A stretch of 64,000 nucleotides of DNA. Origin: Leclercia adecarboxylata. Its GTDB lineage: Bacteria > Pseudomonadota > Gammaproteobacteria > Enterobacterales > Enterobacteriaceae. Within the stretch, counting starts at the first letter, position 1; each line of letters opens with the position of its first letter. Below the pieces are notes generated by a model. The model was not told the DNA's origin and searched no databases. It saw nothing but the letters and a program-made list of their open reading frames with translations. The position numbers were made by a program, and so were the translations under genes. Of the stretch, positions 54,699 to 64,000 are shown one piece after another. The DNA is taken from contig NZ_CP035381.1 in assembly GCF_006874705.1 (NCBI RefSeq), forward strand, positions 1 to 64,000, in the 5' to 3' direction.

Positions 54699-57650
54699 AT
54701 GCCACGTCGTTCCATCCTGTCCGCCGCCGAGCGGGAAAGCCTGCTGGCGTTGCCGGACTCCAAGGACGACCTGATCCGACATTACACATTCAACGATACC
54801 GACCTCTCGATCATCCGACAGCGGCGCGGGCCAGCCAATCGGCTGGGCTTCGCGGTGCAGCTCTGTTACCTGCGCTTTCCCGGCGTCATCCTGGGCGTCG
54901 ATGAACTACCGTTCCCGCCCTTGTTGAAGCTGGTCGCCGACCAGCTCAAGGTCGGCGTCGAAAGCTGGAACGAGTACGGCCAGCGGGAGCAGACCCGGCG
55001 CGAGCACCTGAGCGAGCTGCAAACCGTGTTCGGTTTCCGGCCCTTCACCATGAGCCATTACCGGCAGGCCGTCCAGATGCTGACCGAGCTGGCGATGCAA
55101 ACCGACAAAGGCATCGTGCTGGCCAGCGCCTTGATCGGGCACCTGCGGCGGCAGTCGGTCATTCTGCCCGCCCTCAACGCCGTCGAGCGGGCGAGTGCCG
55201 AGGCGATCACCCGTGCTAACCGGCGCATCTACGACGCCTTGGCCGAACCACTGGCGGACGCGCATCGCCGCCGCCTCGACGATCTGCTCAAGCGCCGGGA
55301 CAACGGCAAGACGACCTGGTTGGCTTGGTTGCGCCAGTCTCCGGCCAAGCCAAATTCGCGGCATATGCTGGAACACATCGAACGCCTCAAGGCATGGCAG
55401 GCACTCGATCTGCCTACCGGCATCGAGCGGCTGGTTCACCAGAACCGCCTGCTCAAGATTGCCCGCGAGGGCGGCCAGATGACACCCGCCGACCTGGCCA
55501 AATTCGAGCCGCAACGGCGCTACGCCACTCTCGTGGCGCTGGCCACCGTCACCGACGAAATCATCGACCTGCACGACCGCATCCTGGGTAAGCTGTTTAA
55601 CGCTGCCAAGAATAAGCATCAGCAGCAGTTCCAGGCGTCAGGCAAGGCCATCAACGCCAAGGTACGTCTGTACGGGCGCATCGGTCAGGCGCTGATCGAC
55701 GCCAAGCAATCAGGCCGCGATGCGTTTGCCGCCATCGAGGCCGTCATGTCCTGGGATTCCTTTGCCGAGAGCGTCACCGAGGCGCAGAAGCTCGCGCAAC
55801 CCGATGACTTCGATTTCCTGCATCGCATCGGCGAGAGCTACGCCACCCTGCGCCGCTATGCACCGGAATTCCTTGCCGTGCTCAAGCTGCGGGCCGCGCC
55901 CGCCGCCAAAAACGTGCTTGATGCCATTGAGGTGCTGCGCGGCATGAACACCGACAACGCCCGCAAGCTGCCAGCCGATGCACCGACCGGCTTCATCAAG
56001 CCGCGCTGGCAGAAACTGGTGATGACCGACGCCGGCATCGACCGGCGCTACTACGAACTGTGCGCGCTGTCCGAGTTGAAGAACTCCCTGCGCTCGGGCG
56101 ACATCTGGGTGCAGGGTTCACGCCAGTTCAAGGACTTCGAGGACTACCTGGTACCGCCCGAGAAGTTCACCAGCCTCAAGCAGTCCAGCGAATTGCCGCT
56201 GGCCGTGGCCACCGACTGCGAACAATATCTGCATGAGCGGCTGACGCTGCTGGAAGCACAACTTGCCACCGTCAACCGCATGGCGGCAGCCAACGACCTG
56301 CCGGATGCCATCATCACCGAGTCGGGCTTGAAGATCACGCCGCTGGATGCGGCGGTGCCCGACACCGCGCAGGCGCTGATAGACCAGACAGCCATGGTCC
56401 TGCCGCACGTCAAGATCACCGAACTGCTGCTCGAAGTCGATGAGTGGACGGGCTTCACCCGGCACTTCACGCACTTGAAATCGGGCGATCTGGCCAAGGA
56501 CAAGAACCTGTTGTTGACCACGATCCTGGCCGACGCGATCAACCTGGGCCTGACCAAGATGGCCGAGTCCTGCCCCGGCACGACCTACGCGAAGCTCGCT
56601 TGGCTGCAAGCCTGGCATACCCGCGACGAAACGTACTCGACAGCGTTGGCTGAACTGGTCAACGCTCAGTTTCGGCATCCCTTTGCCGGGCACTGGGGCG
56701 ATGGCACCACATCATCATCGGACGGACAGAATTTCCGAACCGCTAGCAAGGCAAAGAGCACGGGGCACATCAACCCAAAATATGGCAGCAGCCCAGGACG
56801 GACTTTCTACACCCACATCTCCGACCAATACGCGCCATTCCACACCAAGGTGGTCAATGTCGGCCTGCGCGACTCAACCTACGTGCTCGACGGCCTGCTG
56901 TACCACGAATCCGACCTGCGGATCGAGGAGCACTACACCGACACGGCGGGCTTCACCGATCACGTCTTCGCCCTGATGCACCTCTTGGGCTTCCGCTTCG
57001 CGCCGCGCATCCGCGACCTGGGCGACACCAAGCTCTACATCCCGAAGGGCGATGCCGCCTATGACGCGCTCAAGCCGATGATCGGCGGCACGCTCAACAT
57101 CAAGCACGTCCGCGCCCATTGGGACGAAATCCTGCGGCTGGCCACCTCGATCAAGCAGGGCACGGTGACGGCCTCGCTGATGCTCAGGAAACTCGGCAGC
57201 TACCCGCGCCAGAACGGCTTGGCCGTCGCGCTGCGCGAGTTGGGCCGCATCGAGCGCACGCTGTTCATCCTCGACTGGCTGCAAAGCGTCGAGCTACGCC
57301 GCCGCGTGCATGCCGGGCTGAACAAGGGCGAGGCGCGCAATGCGCTGGCCCGTGCCGTGTTCTTCAACCGCCTTGGTGAAATCCGTGACCGCAGTTTCGA
57401 GCAGCAGCGCTACCGGGCCAGCGGCCTCAACCTGGTGACGGCGGCCATCGTGCTGTGGAACACGGTCTACCTGGAGCGTGCGGCGCATGCGTTGCGCGGC
57501 AATGGTCATGCCGTCGATGACTCGCTATTGCAGTACCTGTCGCCACTCGGCTGGGAGCACATCAACCTGACCGGTGATTACCTATGGCGCAGCAGCGCCA
57601 AGATCGGCGCGGGGAAGTTCAGGCCGCTACGGCCTCTGCAACCGGCTTAG
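54699..57650 (+). CDS. tnpA: Tn21-family transposase TnpA
   Basis: The 983-residue DDE transposase of the Tn3 family is about normal length. N-terminal DUF4158 region: [21 protein letters not shown]-terminal catalytic part: [20 protein letters not shown], then [20 protein letters not shown] and [20 protein letters not shown]. The last codons lie in the right terminal repeat. It cuts the 38-bp ends and forms cointegrates. No frameshift is seen. Confidence 0.97.
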   Translation: MPRRSILSAAERESLLALPDSKDDLIRHYTFNDTDLSIIRQRRGPANRLGFAVQLCYLRFPGVILGVDELPFPPLLKLVADQLKVGVESWNEYGQREQTRREHLSELQTVFGFRPFTMSHYRQAVQMLTELAMQTDKGIVLASALIGHLRRQSVILPALNAVERASAEAITRANRRIYDALAEPLADAHRRRLDDLLKRRDNGKTTWLAWLRQSPAKPNSRHMLEHIERLKAWQALDLPTGIERLVHQNRLLKIAREGGQMTPADLAKFEPQRRYATLVALATVTDEIIDLHDRILGKLFNAAKNKHQQQFQASGKAINAKVRLYGRIGQALIDAKQSGRDAFAAIEAVMSWDSFAESVTEAQKLAQPDDFDFLHRIGESYATLRRYAPEFLAVLKLRAAPAAKNVLDAIEVLRGMNTDNARKLPADAPTGFIKPRWQKLVMTDAGIDRRYYELCALSELKNSLRSGDIWVQGSRQFKDFEDYLVPPEKFTSLKQSSELPLAVATDCEQYLHERLTLLEAQLATVNRMAAANDLPDAIITESGLKITPLDAAVPDTAQALIDQTAMVLPHVKITELLLEVDEWTGFTRHFTHLKSGDLAKDKNLLLTTILADAINLGLTKMAESCPGTTYAKLAWLQAWHTRDETYSTALAELVNAQFRHPFAGHWGDGTTSSSDGQNFRTASKAKSTGHINPKYGSSPGRTFYTHISDQYAPFHTKVVNVGLRDSTYVLDGLLYHESDLRIEEHYTDTAGFTDHVFALMHLLGFRFAPRIRDLGDTKLYIPKGDAAYDALKPMIGGTLNIKHVRAHWDEILRLATSIKQGTVTASLMLRKLGSYPRQNGLAVALRELGRIERTLFILDWLQSVELRRRVHAGLNKGEARNALARAVFFNRLGEIRDRSFEQQRYRASGLNLVTAAIVLWNTVYLERAAHALRGNGHAVDDSLLQYLSPLGWEHINLTGDYLWRSSAKIGAGKFRPLRPLQPA

Positions 57651-57742
57651 CGTGCTTTATTTTCCGTTTTCTGAGACGACCCCTAGTTGTTTGCGGTCTT
57701 GCGTGGCAGGGAGCAGGCATCTTTAACTTGCCTTTCACAGTG

Positions 57743-58060
57743 ATGCTATGGACTATCATTAGATTAATTATCGTGGTATCGCTTGTATTTATTACTGGAA
57801 AATTCGGTCTATCAAGAGAGTTTACTTTCCCCGCAGCAGCAGTAGGTTTAGCTTTTAGTTTATTCCCTGTCCTTGATCATATTGCGTTAGGTTATTCTGC
57901 TAAAAATTTCTATGAAACCACTAATTTTATGGGGCAAACGGTTCGGGAATTTGGTGCCAGTAAAATTACGGTCTGGTGGGGTTCGATTTATGCCAAAATA
58001 GCCTATGCTAGCCTTGCAGGTTTAATTGGATATGGTGTTAAGGTCGCCACTGATGATTAA
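57743..58060 (+). CDS. Small membrane protein on an AT-rich fragment
   Basis: The 105-residue protein (ATG at 57743; GTG at 57740 is possible) starts MLWTIIRLIIVVSLVFITGK and ends KVATDD. It has three to four hydrophobic stretches. AT content is much higher than in the flanking mer transposon. A terminator (AACCAACTT/AGTTGGTT plus T-run, about 58067-58091) follows. The lack of a ribosome site and the transposon join 60 bp upstream suggest that the true N-terminus or promoter may be missing. Codon use fits Acinetobacter-like DNA, as does the neighbouring IS element. Confidence 0.5.
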   Translation: MLWTIIRLIIVVSLVFITGKFGLSREFTFPAAAVGLAFSLFPVLDHIALGYSAKNFYETTNFMGQTVREFGASKITVWWGSIYAKIAYASLAGLIGYGVKVATDD

Positions 58061-58092
58061 AAAAGAAAAACCAACTTGAAGTTGGTTTTTTT

Positions 58093-58911
58093 GGCACTGT
58101 TGCAAATAGAGATTTGAGTCGATGATGTTCCCTTTAAAAAGTACTTAGAGACCGAAAACCCTGTTGATTAGACACACTTCACCCTGAGGCTGACCATAAT
58201 AAAATGACGATGCTTGTCCTTTACGTAGTGCACGCATGACTTCAATACCTTTAATTGTGGCATAAGCCGTCTTCATAGATTTGAATCCTAATGTGGCCCT
58301 GATGATCCGCTTTAGCTTGCCATGATCACATTCAATCACGTTATTTTTATACTTAATCTGCCTGTGCTCAAGGTCTGGTGGACATTTACCTTCCCGTTTT
58401 AACCGTGATAAAGCACGTCCATATGTGGGTGCTTTATCCGTGTTGATCACTTGTGGAATTTGCCACTTCTTCACATTATTTAAAATTTTTCCAAGAAAAC
58501 AATATGCTGATTTGGTATTACGTCTAGAAGAAAGATAAAAATCAATGGTATCGCCACGTTGATCGACTGCACGATACAGATAAGACCATCGTCCATTCAC
58601 TTTTACATAGGTTTCATCAATATGCCACGAGCTCAGATCTGTAGGATTACGCCAATACCAGCGTAAACGTTTTTCTATTTCAGGAGCATAACGTTGAACC
58701 CAACGGTAAATAGTCGTGTGATCAACATTCACACCCCGTTCGGCCAGCATTTCCTGCAGTTCACGATAGCTAATGCCATATTTACAATACCAGCGCACAG
58801 CCCAAAGAATGATTTCGCCCTGAAAATGCCGACCATGGAAAGGATTCATATGCTGCACCTTTAGCTAAAACAGTCTTCAGCTTACCATTCGTGGTTATTT
58901 GCAACAGTGCC
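58093..58911 (-). mobile_element. IS1006-like IS6-family element
   Basis: An 819-bp element with GGCACTGTTGCAAATA terminal repeats. The length and sequence fit IS1006/IS1008-type elements of Acinetobacter rather than IS26. It truncates the ISCR2 fragment on its right. Confidence 0.85.
58145..58849 (-). CDS. IS1006-like transposase
   Basis: The 234-residue IS6-family DDE transposase starts MNPFHGRHFQGEIILWAVRW. It has HIDETYVKVNGRW, INTDKAPTYGRAL and VIECDHGKLKR as catalytic segments. It is clearly related to, but different from, the IS26 protein. The start at 58849 aligns with the IS26 start; three earlier codons exist in frame. Confidence 0.93.
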   Translation of the reverse strand: MNPFHGRHFQGEIILWAVRWYCKYGISYRELQEMLAERGVNVDHTTIYRWVQRYAPEIEKRLRWYWRNPTDLSSWHIDETYVKVNGRWSYLYRAVDQRGDTIDFYLSSRRNTKSAYCFLGKILNNVKKWQIPQVINTDKAPTYGRALSRLKREGKCPPDLEHRQIKYKNNVIECDHGKLKRIIRATLGFKSMKTAYATIKGIEVMRALRKGQASSFYYGQPQGEVCLINRVFGL

Positions 58912-59743
58912 GCTGACGCACACCATCGCCCACCGGGTGGGTCGCTATCTGGAACGGCAAGGCCTGCTGGAACGGGATGTCGAAAACAGCTATCTGGCCT
59001 CGGATGCGGTGGATGACGACCCGATGACACCCCTGCTGGGGCACTCGATCACTTACCGTATCGCTGTCGGTTCACAGGCGGGGCGAAAGGTGTTCACTTT
59101 GCAAACTCTGCCGACCAGTGGTGATCCGTTCGGTGACGGGATTGGCAAGGTAGCCGGGTCCAGCCTGCACGCCGGCGTGGCGGCCAGGGCCGATGAACGC
59201 AAGAAGCTCGAACGGCTGTGCCGGTACATCAGCCGCCCGGCGGTATCCGAGAAGCGGCTGTCGTTAACACGAGGCGGCAACGTGCGCTACCAGCTCAAGA
59301 CGCCGTACCGGGACGGCACCACGCACGTCATTTTCGAACCATTGGATTTCATTGCAAGGCTGGCCGCCCTGGTACCGAAGCCCAGAGTCAACCTAACCCG
59401 CTTCCACGGGGTGTTCGCACCCAACAGTCGGCACCGGGCGTTGGTCACGCCGGCAAAACGGGGCAGGGGCAACAAGGTCAGGGTGGCTGATGAACCGGCA
59501 ACACCAGCACAACGGCGAGCGTCGATGACATGGGCGCAACGGCTCAAGCGTGTTTTCAATATCGACATCGAGACCTGCAGCGGCTGCGGCGGCGCCATGA
59601 AAGTCATCGCCTGCATTGAAGACCCTATAGTGATCAAGCAGATCCTTGATCACCTGAAGCACAAAGCCGAAACCAGCGGGACCAGGGCGTTACCCGAAAG
59701 CCGGGCGCCACCGGCTGAGCTGCTCCTGGGTCTGTTTGACTGA
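58912..59743 (+). pseudogene. Truncated ISCR2 transposase
   Basis: The open frame has no natural start. It begins LTHTIAHRVGRYLERQGLLE and continues through LERLCRYISRPAVSEKRL (Y2-type region) to the C-terminal cysteine cluster CSGCGGAMKVIAC and ends LLGLFD. The HUH region upstream is missing, so it is inactive. It is a paralogue of the ISCR1 Orf513 at 13348. Confidence 0.9.
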
Positions 59744-59978
59744 CGAGCCTGAAGGCCAACGATACCAATCAAAATGCTGCGTTCACAGCGCCGCGGCAGG
59801 GATCCGCCGTGCTGGTTGTCGGAAAAGGAGCCGCTAGTGGGAAAGAGGAGGGTAAATTTTCAGCGTTGCTGGCTCCCCGTCAGCCGGATTGGGTTGCATC
59901 GCAGGGGTGTCGAAAGAGTCAACTGCGGTCCAAAGCTGTTGGACTTGGGTGAAAAGGGCGTTTATTCTTCCTATACGT
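58912..59978 (+). mobile_element. ISCR2 fragment (5' part removed)
   Basis: It contains the last 277 codons of the ISCR2 transposase (58912-59743) and the oriIS-side end with TTATTCTTCCTATACGTG near 59960-59978. The N-terminal catalytic half was removed by the IS1006-like element. It lies upstream of the floR segment, the usual ISCR2 partner. Confidence 0.85.
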
Positions 59979-60658
59979 GCCGCGTTCCAGGCGGCGACTA
60001 TGAGGGCTATGTCGATGCCCATGTGCGCCGGCTGGAGGCGCTACGCCGGGCCGGTATCGTCGAGCGGATCGACGCCGACCAATGGCGCATCCCCGATGAT
60101 CTGGTCAGCCGTGCCGCCGCCCATGACGCCGGCCGAGACAGTCAGGCCAGCGTTCGCGTCCTTTCCCCGGTCGATCTGAACAAACAGATCGGATCGGACG
60201 GCGCGACCTGGCTGGACCGGCGGCTGATCCACGGCGAGACGGCCGACCTTGCGCCAACCGGCTTCGGGCAACAAGTCCGCGAAGCCATGGACCAGCGCCG
60301 CGAGCACCATATCGAACAGGGCGACGCCACCCGCAGCCGGGACAGCCGCGTCTTCTACCGGCGCAACCTTCTCGCCATCCTGCGGGAGCGCGAGGTAGCC
60401 GGCGTCGGATCGGATATGGCTTTGAGTAAGGGCCTGCCGTTCCGCGCCGCCACGGACGGCGAGAGCGTCAGCGGCAAGTTTACCGGAACCGTGCATCTAT
60501 CGAGCGGCAAGTTCGCCGTGGTCGAGAAATCCCATGAGTTCACCCTTGTCCCGTGGCGGCCGATCATCGACCGCCAACTCGGCCGCGAGGTTATGGGCAT
60601 CGTGCAGGGCGGGTCGGTGTCGTGGCAGTTAGGGCGGCAGAGGGGGCTGGAACGCTGA
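59979..60658 (+). pseudogene. Relaxase (VirD2/DUF3363) fragment
   Basis: About 226 codons encode the C-terminal part of a DUF3363 relaxase: EGYVDAHVRRLEALRRAGIV, GREVMGIVQGGSVSWQLGRQ and the intervening helices. The N-terminal catalytic region is missing; the join coincides with the end of ISCR2. This piece always lies between ISCR2 and floR in such segments. It is a relic without function. Confidence 0.8.
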
Positions 60659-60738
60659 GTGCGCCCATGCCGCATTGCGAAGCAAAAGATAATCGGATAA
60701 AATGTAGCAATTCATATTCGTAAGCGTGGAGTAATCAG

Positions 60739-60768
60739 ATGGGAAATTCCAAGTCAGCAGACAAGTAA
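60739..60768 (+). CDS. Probable floR leader peptide (translational attenuator)
   Basis: A 9-codon frame, MGNSKSADK, has GGAG upstream and ends TAA. It is followed at once by a 10-bp perfect stem CCGCAACAAC/GTTGTTGCGG (60769-60795). The cmlA phenicol exporter is known to be controlled by a leader peptide MSTSKNADK, very like this one. Ribosome stalling by phenicols in this frame could expose the floR start at 60875. Confidence 0.6.
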   Translation: MGNSKSADK

Positions 60769-60874
60769 GCCGCAACAACCAGTATTGTTGTTGCGGCGCT
60801 CTGTAAGGCTAGTCTCATCTGATTGCTGACGAGCAGACGTCGCCCGGTATTCCTTAATCGAGGGTTGATTCGTC

Positions 60875-62089
60875 ATGACCACCACACGCCCCGCGTGGGC
60901 CTATACGCTGCCGGCAGCACTGCTGCTGATGGCTCCTTTCGACATCCTCGCTTCACTGGCGATGGATATTTATCTCCCTGTCGTTCCAGCGATGCCCGGC
61001 ATCCTGAACACGACGCCCGCTATGATCCAACTCACGTTGAGCCTCTATATGGTGATGCTCGGCGTGGGCCAGGTGATTTTTGGTCCGCTCTCAGACAGAA
61101 TCGGGCGACGGCCAATTCTACTTGCGGGCGCAACGGCTTTCGTCATTGCGTCTCTGGGAGCAGCTTGGTCTTCAACTGCACCGGCCTTTGTCGCTTTCCG
61201 TCTACTTCAAGCAGTGGGCGCGTCGGCCATGCTGGTGGCGACGTTCGCGACGGTTCGCGACGTTTATGCCAACCGTCCTGAGGGTGTCGTCATCTACGGC
61301 CTTTTCAGTTCGATGCTGGCGTTCGTGCCTGCGCTCGGCCCTATCGCCGGAGTATTGATCGGCGAGTTCTTGGGATGGCAGGCGATATTCATTACTTTGG
61401 CTATACTGGCGATGCTCGCACTCCTAAATGCGGGTTTCAGGTGGCACGAAACCCGCCCTCTGGATCAAGTCAAGACGCGCCGATCTGTCTTGCCGATCTT
61501 CGCGAGTCCGGCTTTTTGGGTTTACACTGTCGGCTTTAGCGCCGGTATGGGCACCTACTTCGTCTTCTTCTCGACGGCTCCCCGTGTGCTCATAGGCCAA
61601 GCGGAATATTCCGAGATCGGATTCAGCTTTGCCTTCGCCACTGTCGCGCTTGTAATGATCGTGACAACCCGTTTCGCGAAGTCCTTTGTCGCCAGATGGG
61701 GCATCGCAGGATGCGTGGCGCGTGGGATGGCGTTGCTTGTTTGCGGAGCGGTCCTGTTGGGGATCGGCGAACTTTACGGCTCGCCGTCATTCCTCACCTT
61801 CATCCTACCGATGTGGGTTGTCGCGGTCGGTATTGTCTTCACGGTGTCCGTTACCGCGAACGGCGCTTTGGCAGAGTTCGACGACATCGCGGGATCAGCG
61901 GTCGCGTTCTACTTCTGCGTTCAAAGCCTGATAGTCAGCATTGTCGGGACATTGGCGGTGGCACTTTTAAACGGTGACACAGCGTGGCCCGTGATCTGTT
62001 ACGCCACGGCGATGGCGGTACTGGTTTCGTTGGGGCTGGTGCTCCTTCGGCTCCGTGGGGCTGCCACCGAGAAGTCGCCAGTCGTCTAA
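60875..62089 (+). CDS. floR: Florfenicol/chloramphenicol exporter FloR
   Basis: The 404-residue MFS (DHA1) proton-driven efflux pump has 12 predicted helices. The motif-D-like MDIYLPVVPAMP is in helix 1, and motif A GPLSDRIGRRPILLAGA lies between helices 2 and 3. Helix 4 carries RLLQAVGASAMLVATFATVR. It exports florfenicol and chloramphenicol. It is intact. The 107 bp between the leader peptide stop and ATG carry hairpins. The ISCR2-virD2'-floR-lysR' order shows acquisition by ISCR2. Confidence 0.97.
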   Translation: MTTTRPAWAYTLPAALLLMAPFDILASLAMDIYLPVVPAMPGILNTTPAMIQLTLSLYMVMLGVGQVIFGPLSDRIGRRPILLAGATAFVIASLGAAWSSTAPAFVAFRLLQAVGASAMLVATFATVRDVYANRPEGVVIYGLFSSMLAFVPALGPIAGVLIGEFLGWQAIFITLAILAMLALLNAGFRWHETRPLDQVKTRRSVLPIFASPAFWVYTVGFSAGMGTYFVFFSTAPRVLIGQAEYSEIGFSFAFATVALVMIVTTRFAKSFVARWGIAGCVARGMALLVCGAVLLGIGELYGSPSFLTFILPMWVVAVGIVFTVSVTANGALAEFDDIAGSAVAFYFCVQSLIVSIVGTLAVALLNGDTAWPVICYATAMAVLVSLGLVLLRLRGAATEKSPVV

Positions 62090-62116
62090 CCGACGACTGG
62101 TAGCAGGCCCGCTCCG

Positions 62117-62263
62117 ATGCGGCGCACTAACCATCGAAACCTCGTGAATGTCGGTATCCTGTCTGGCAGGATACCGCTCATTTCCCTTGTTCAGTTCATC
62201 GCCGTCGCCGAGCATCTGAATTTTCGGCATGCGGCCAAGGCACTTGGTATCAGCCAGTGCCCG
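62117..62263 (+). pseudogene. Truncated LysR-type regulator
   Basis: The fragment contains the N-terminal helix-turn-helix start, LISLVQFIAVAEHLNFRHAA followed by KALGISQ. After about 62263 the sequence no longer encodes a LysR protein. This gene normally follows floR in ISCR2 units; the break marks the right boundary of the floR segment. Confidence 0.8.
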
Positions 62264-62362
62264 TCACTCCCACTCGATTGTAAACAAGCACACAAAACCC
62301 TTTAGTGACAACAATTTGCAAGAACTATCAGGCTCAGTGCCATGAAAAATACCATGACCAGA

Positions 62363-62587
62363 TCATGAGGTTGAACACGGCTTGCGCCGGCAGCGTTCAC
62401 GCTCCTGGTCGGCGATCTCGCCCGGCTGCAATGCTAGCTCAGCATCGGTCATGCGCTCCAGCACGTCGCGTAGGCGGATGGTGCAAGGAATGGGCGGCAG
62501 CTCGAACTCATAGCCGCCGGCGATCATTTCGGCCGCAATCTCCTCGGTGATGAAAAACGGCTCGTCGTCTTGGTTCGGCTTCTTCAT
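62363..62587 (-). CDS. Small hypothetical protein downstream of a resolvase
   Basis: The 74-residue protein (MKKPNQDDEPFFITEEIAAE...) overlaps the end of the resolvase gene by 4 bp, so the two are translationally coupled. It is acidic and predicted helical. No family is recognised. The high GC content and codon use match the resolvase, so the pair came together from a high-GC host or broad-host-range plasmid. Confidence 0.6.
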   Translation of the reverse strand: MKKPNQDDEPFFITEEIAAEMIAGGYEFELPPIPCTIRLRDVLERMTDAELALQPGEIADQERERCRRKPCSTS

Positions 62588-63321
62588 GCCCTTTCCTCCT
62601 GGCGCTCATCCTGGCCGACAGCGGCCAGGGCATCGGCTTCCGTCAATGCGTCCTCCACGAACGCGCCGTGCTGCTTCGCTTCGGCCTGGCTGACCTCGGC
62701 CCATATCCGTTTCACCTGGGCCGCACTGTACCCGGCCAGCTCGGCGGTCTTGTTGATGCTGTAGCCGGACTTGCGCAGCGCGACAACTTGGGCGCGGCGC
62801 TTCGGATCAGCACGGCGGCCCTTGTACCGCCCGGCCTGGCGGGCCAACTCAATGCCTTGGCGCTGGCGTTCGCGCCTGTCCTCGTAGTCGTCGCGGGCCA
62901 TCTGCAAGGCCAGGCGAAAAAGCATGATCTGCACGGCTTCCAGCACGATCTTGGCGACGCCCTGGGCCTCGGCCGCCAGGTCGGATAGATCGACCACGCC
63001 AGGGACGGCCAGGCTTGCGCCTTTGGCCTGTATCGAGGCCACCAGGCGCTCGGCCTCGGGCAAAGGTAGGCGGCTGATGCGGTCGATCTTCTCGGCAATG
63101 ACCACCTCGCCGGGCTGTAGGTCGCCGATCATGCGCAGCAGCTCAGGCCGGTCGGCGCGTGCGCCGGATGCCTTCTCACGGTAGATGCCGGCGACGTAGT
63201 AGCCGGCGGCCTTCGCGGCCGTAGTGATCGCCTCTTGGCGTTCCAAGTCCTGCGCGTCGGTGCTGACGCGCAGATAGACCCGCGCCACCATCGGCGCGGC
63301 TACTGGCTTCGTCCTGCGCAT
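62584..63321 (-). CDS. Serine recombinase (ParA/resolvase type)
   Basis: The 245-residue recombinase has the nucleophile in ARVYLRVSTDAQDLERQEAI, IAEKIDRISRLPL in the core and a long E helix. The helix-turn-helix is GYSINKTAELAGYSAAQVKR. It likely resolves multimers of its former plasmid. Five copies of a 20-bp dyad lie upstream at 63447-63658 and are candidate binding sites. It is intact and different from the resolvases at 6644 and 54136. Confidence 0.88.
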   Translation of the reverse strand: MRRTKPVAAPMVARVYLRVSTDAQDLERQEAITTAAKAAGYYVAGIYREKASGARADRPELLRMIGDLQPGEVVIAEKIDRISRLPLPEAERLVASIQAKGASLAVPGVVDLSDLAAEAQGVAKIVLEAVQIMLFRLALQMARDDYEDRRERQRQGIELARQAGRYKGRRADPKRRAQVVALRKSGYSINKTAELAGYSAAQVKRIWAEVSQAEAKQHGAFVEDALTEADALAAVGQDERQEERA

Positions 63322-63446
63322 ACTTGCGGGCTCCTTTGGGCATACGCAAAGTGTCCGGTCATGCTACCCCCGGCCAAAAAGGCCGTCATGCGATTTATCT
63401 TGGCCGGGTCGTTATTGGCGGGTCTAAATGGCCGCTCCGTGGATCT

Positions 63447-63658
63447 CATCGCCAGAAATGGCGATGCGAGATCCAGGGCAGGGCGGCCGCCATCGTCAGA
63501 CCTGGCGATGGTCGACGCCGGCGCGCATCGTCGGATGTGGCGATGCGAGCTCGAGGTCGGTGGCCACCGCCGGCGACCTGGTGCCATCGTCGGCAATGGC
63601 GATGCTGCAGCTCGACGTGCGCGGCCTGGTCGTCTCGGCATCGTCGGATGCGGCGATG
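63447..63658. repeat. Five 20-bp dyads upstream of the resolvase
   Basis: Copies with consensus CATCGYCRGANNTGGCGATG start at 63447, 63491, 63526, 63585 and 63639 (spacings 44, 35, 59 and 54 bp). Each is an interrupted palindrome with CATCG/CGATG arms. The region is otherwise non-coding; the open frames across it have no family signature. Confidence 0.75.
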
Positions 63659-63671
63659 CTCGAGCGAGGCG

Positions 63672-63702
63672 AAAAAAAACCGCCTCGGGGTGTCCGAGGC
63701 GG
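63672..63702 (-). terminator. Minus-strand hairpin terminator
   Basis: The stem CCGCCTCGG/CCGAGGCGG has eight A residues on the left, giving a U-tract for leftward transcripts coming from the IS26 side. Confidence 0.7.
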
Positions 63703-63900
63703 CAAGTCTGCATGCGGTTCAGGGAGGAAGAAACCGCGCCGGCGATCAGGGAGGAAAACCGCGCGGCCTGATGTGCAGCTCGGCCACTTTAGCCGGATTT
63801 TTCGACTTATCCGATGCGAGCGGCCCGCCGTGGGCGCTGCTCGATCTGCTGTTGCTTTTTCTCGACGTGCTTCTGCTCCTGGTGCTGCTGCTCGTCGCGC

Positions 63901-64000
63901 GGCACTGTTGCAAAGTTAGCGATGAGGCAGCCTTTTGTCTTATTCAAAGGCCTTACATTTCAAAAACTCTGCTTACCAGGCGCATTTCGCCCAGGGGATC
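63901..64000 (-). mobile_element. IS26 right end, cut by window end
   Basis: GGCACTGTTGCAAAGTTAGC begins at 63901, and the following 80 bases match positions 25136 down to 25037 of the intact copy. It contains the last codons of the transposase. Orientation equals that of the IS26 piece at 1-493. Confidence 0.95.

Noticed and set aside
59774..60658. A 294-codon single gene
   Set aside because: The first part lies in the ISCR2 end; only the part after 59978 belongs to the relaxase fragment.
63235..63919. Frames of 137-178 codons across the dyad region
   Set aside because: They are mutually overlapping on both strands, Arg-rich, and coincide with the repeated dyads upstream of the resolvase.

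Overview
The window is a segment, possibly almost all, of a multidrug- and mercury-resistance plasmid of an enterobacterial host. Klebsiella is the most likely host, judging from the backbone types. The IncR-type backbone (tyrosine resolvase, repB with iterons, parAB-parS, umuDC, group II intron with retA) occupies about 36.9-46.7 kb. A second replicon, a RepE/IncFIA-type initiator with F-like iterons and incC repeats, lies at 27.1-28.4 kb and is bracketed by inverted IS1 remnants. A third, apparently dead replicon is suggested at the left edge. There IS26 has removed all but a putative 12-codon tail of an initiator, leaving a terminator and 31 perfectly spaced 37-bp iterons.

Layout. 1-493 is a partial IS26. 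495-7403 is accessory backbone: iterons, 22-bp repeats, a NYN-domain gene, a DUF4238-like gene, an HNH gene split by an in-frame amber codon, and a serine resolvase with its probable res region. Three 28-bp dyads divide this stretch into cassette-like blocks. 7404-20514 is a complete Tn402-type complex class 1 integron: intI1, aac(6')-Ib-cr, arr-3, dfrA27, aadA16, qacEdelta1/sul1, ISCR1, sdr-qnrB, a second qacEdelta1/sul1, orf5 and IS6100. It is bounded by IRi and IRt and flanked by a 5-bp target duplication, CTGTT. 20515-26430 carries EcoRII restriction-modification, a truncated Mrr-like nuclease, IS26 and a truncated stbAB-like stability operon; together these resemble IncN-type backbone. 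26.4-35.2 kb holds the RepE replicon, a DUF4268 PD-(D/E)XK gene and a SIR2-HerA anti-phage pair among IS1 copies. 46.8-49.7 kb is leading-region-like DNA: an ArdC-type antirestriction gene, a second gene with the same leader and N-terminus, palindromes and a Nuc phospholipase-D nuclease. 49723-57683 is a complete Tn21-family mer transposon. 57.7-64.0 kb contains an AT-rich fragment, an IS1006-like element, an ISCR2 fragment, floR with a likely attenuator, and a serine resolvase with five dyads, ending in IS26.

How it works together. Persistence comes from two apparently intact iteron replicons, ParABS, two or three resolvases and remnants of stb. EcoRII, SIR2-HerA, the DUF4268 nuclease and possibly the NYN/HNH/DUF4238 genes would act against phages or competing DNA. 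ArdC and the leading-region repeats would help the DNA survive entry into a new host. The resistance genes cover aminoglycosides, fluoroquinolones (two mechanisms), rifampicin, trimethoprim, sulfonamides, quaternary ammonium compounds, phenicols and mercury. IS26, IS1, IS6100, ISCR1/2 and the IS1006-like element account for the many truncated genes at module joints.

Both window ends lie inside IS26 in the same orientation. The first 160 bases carry several indels against the intact copy. This suggests a circular molecule opened within IS26, with low-quality sequence at the join.
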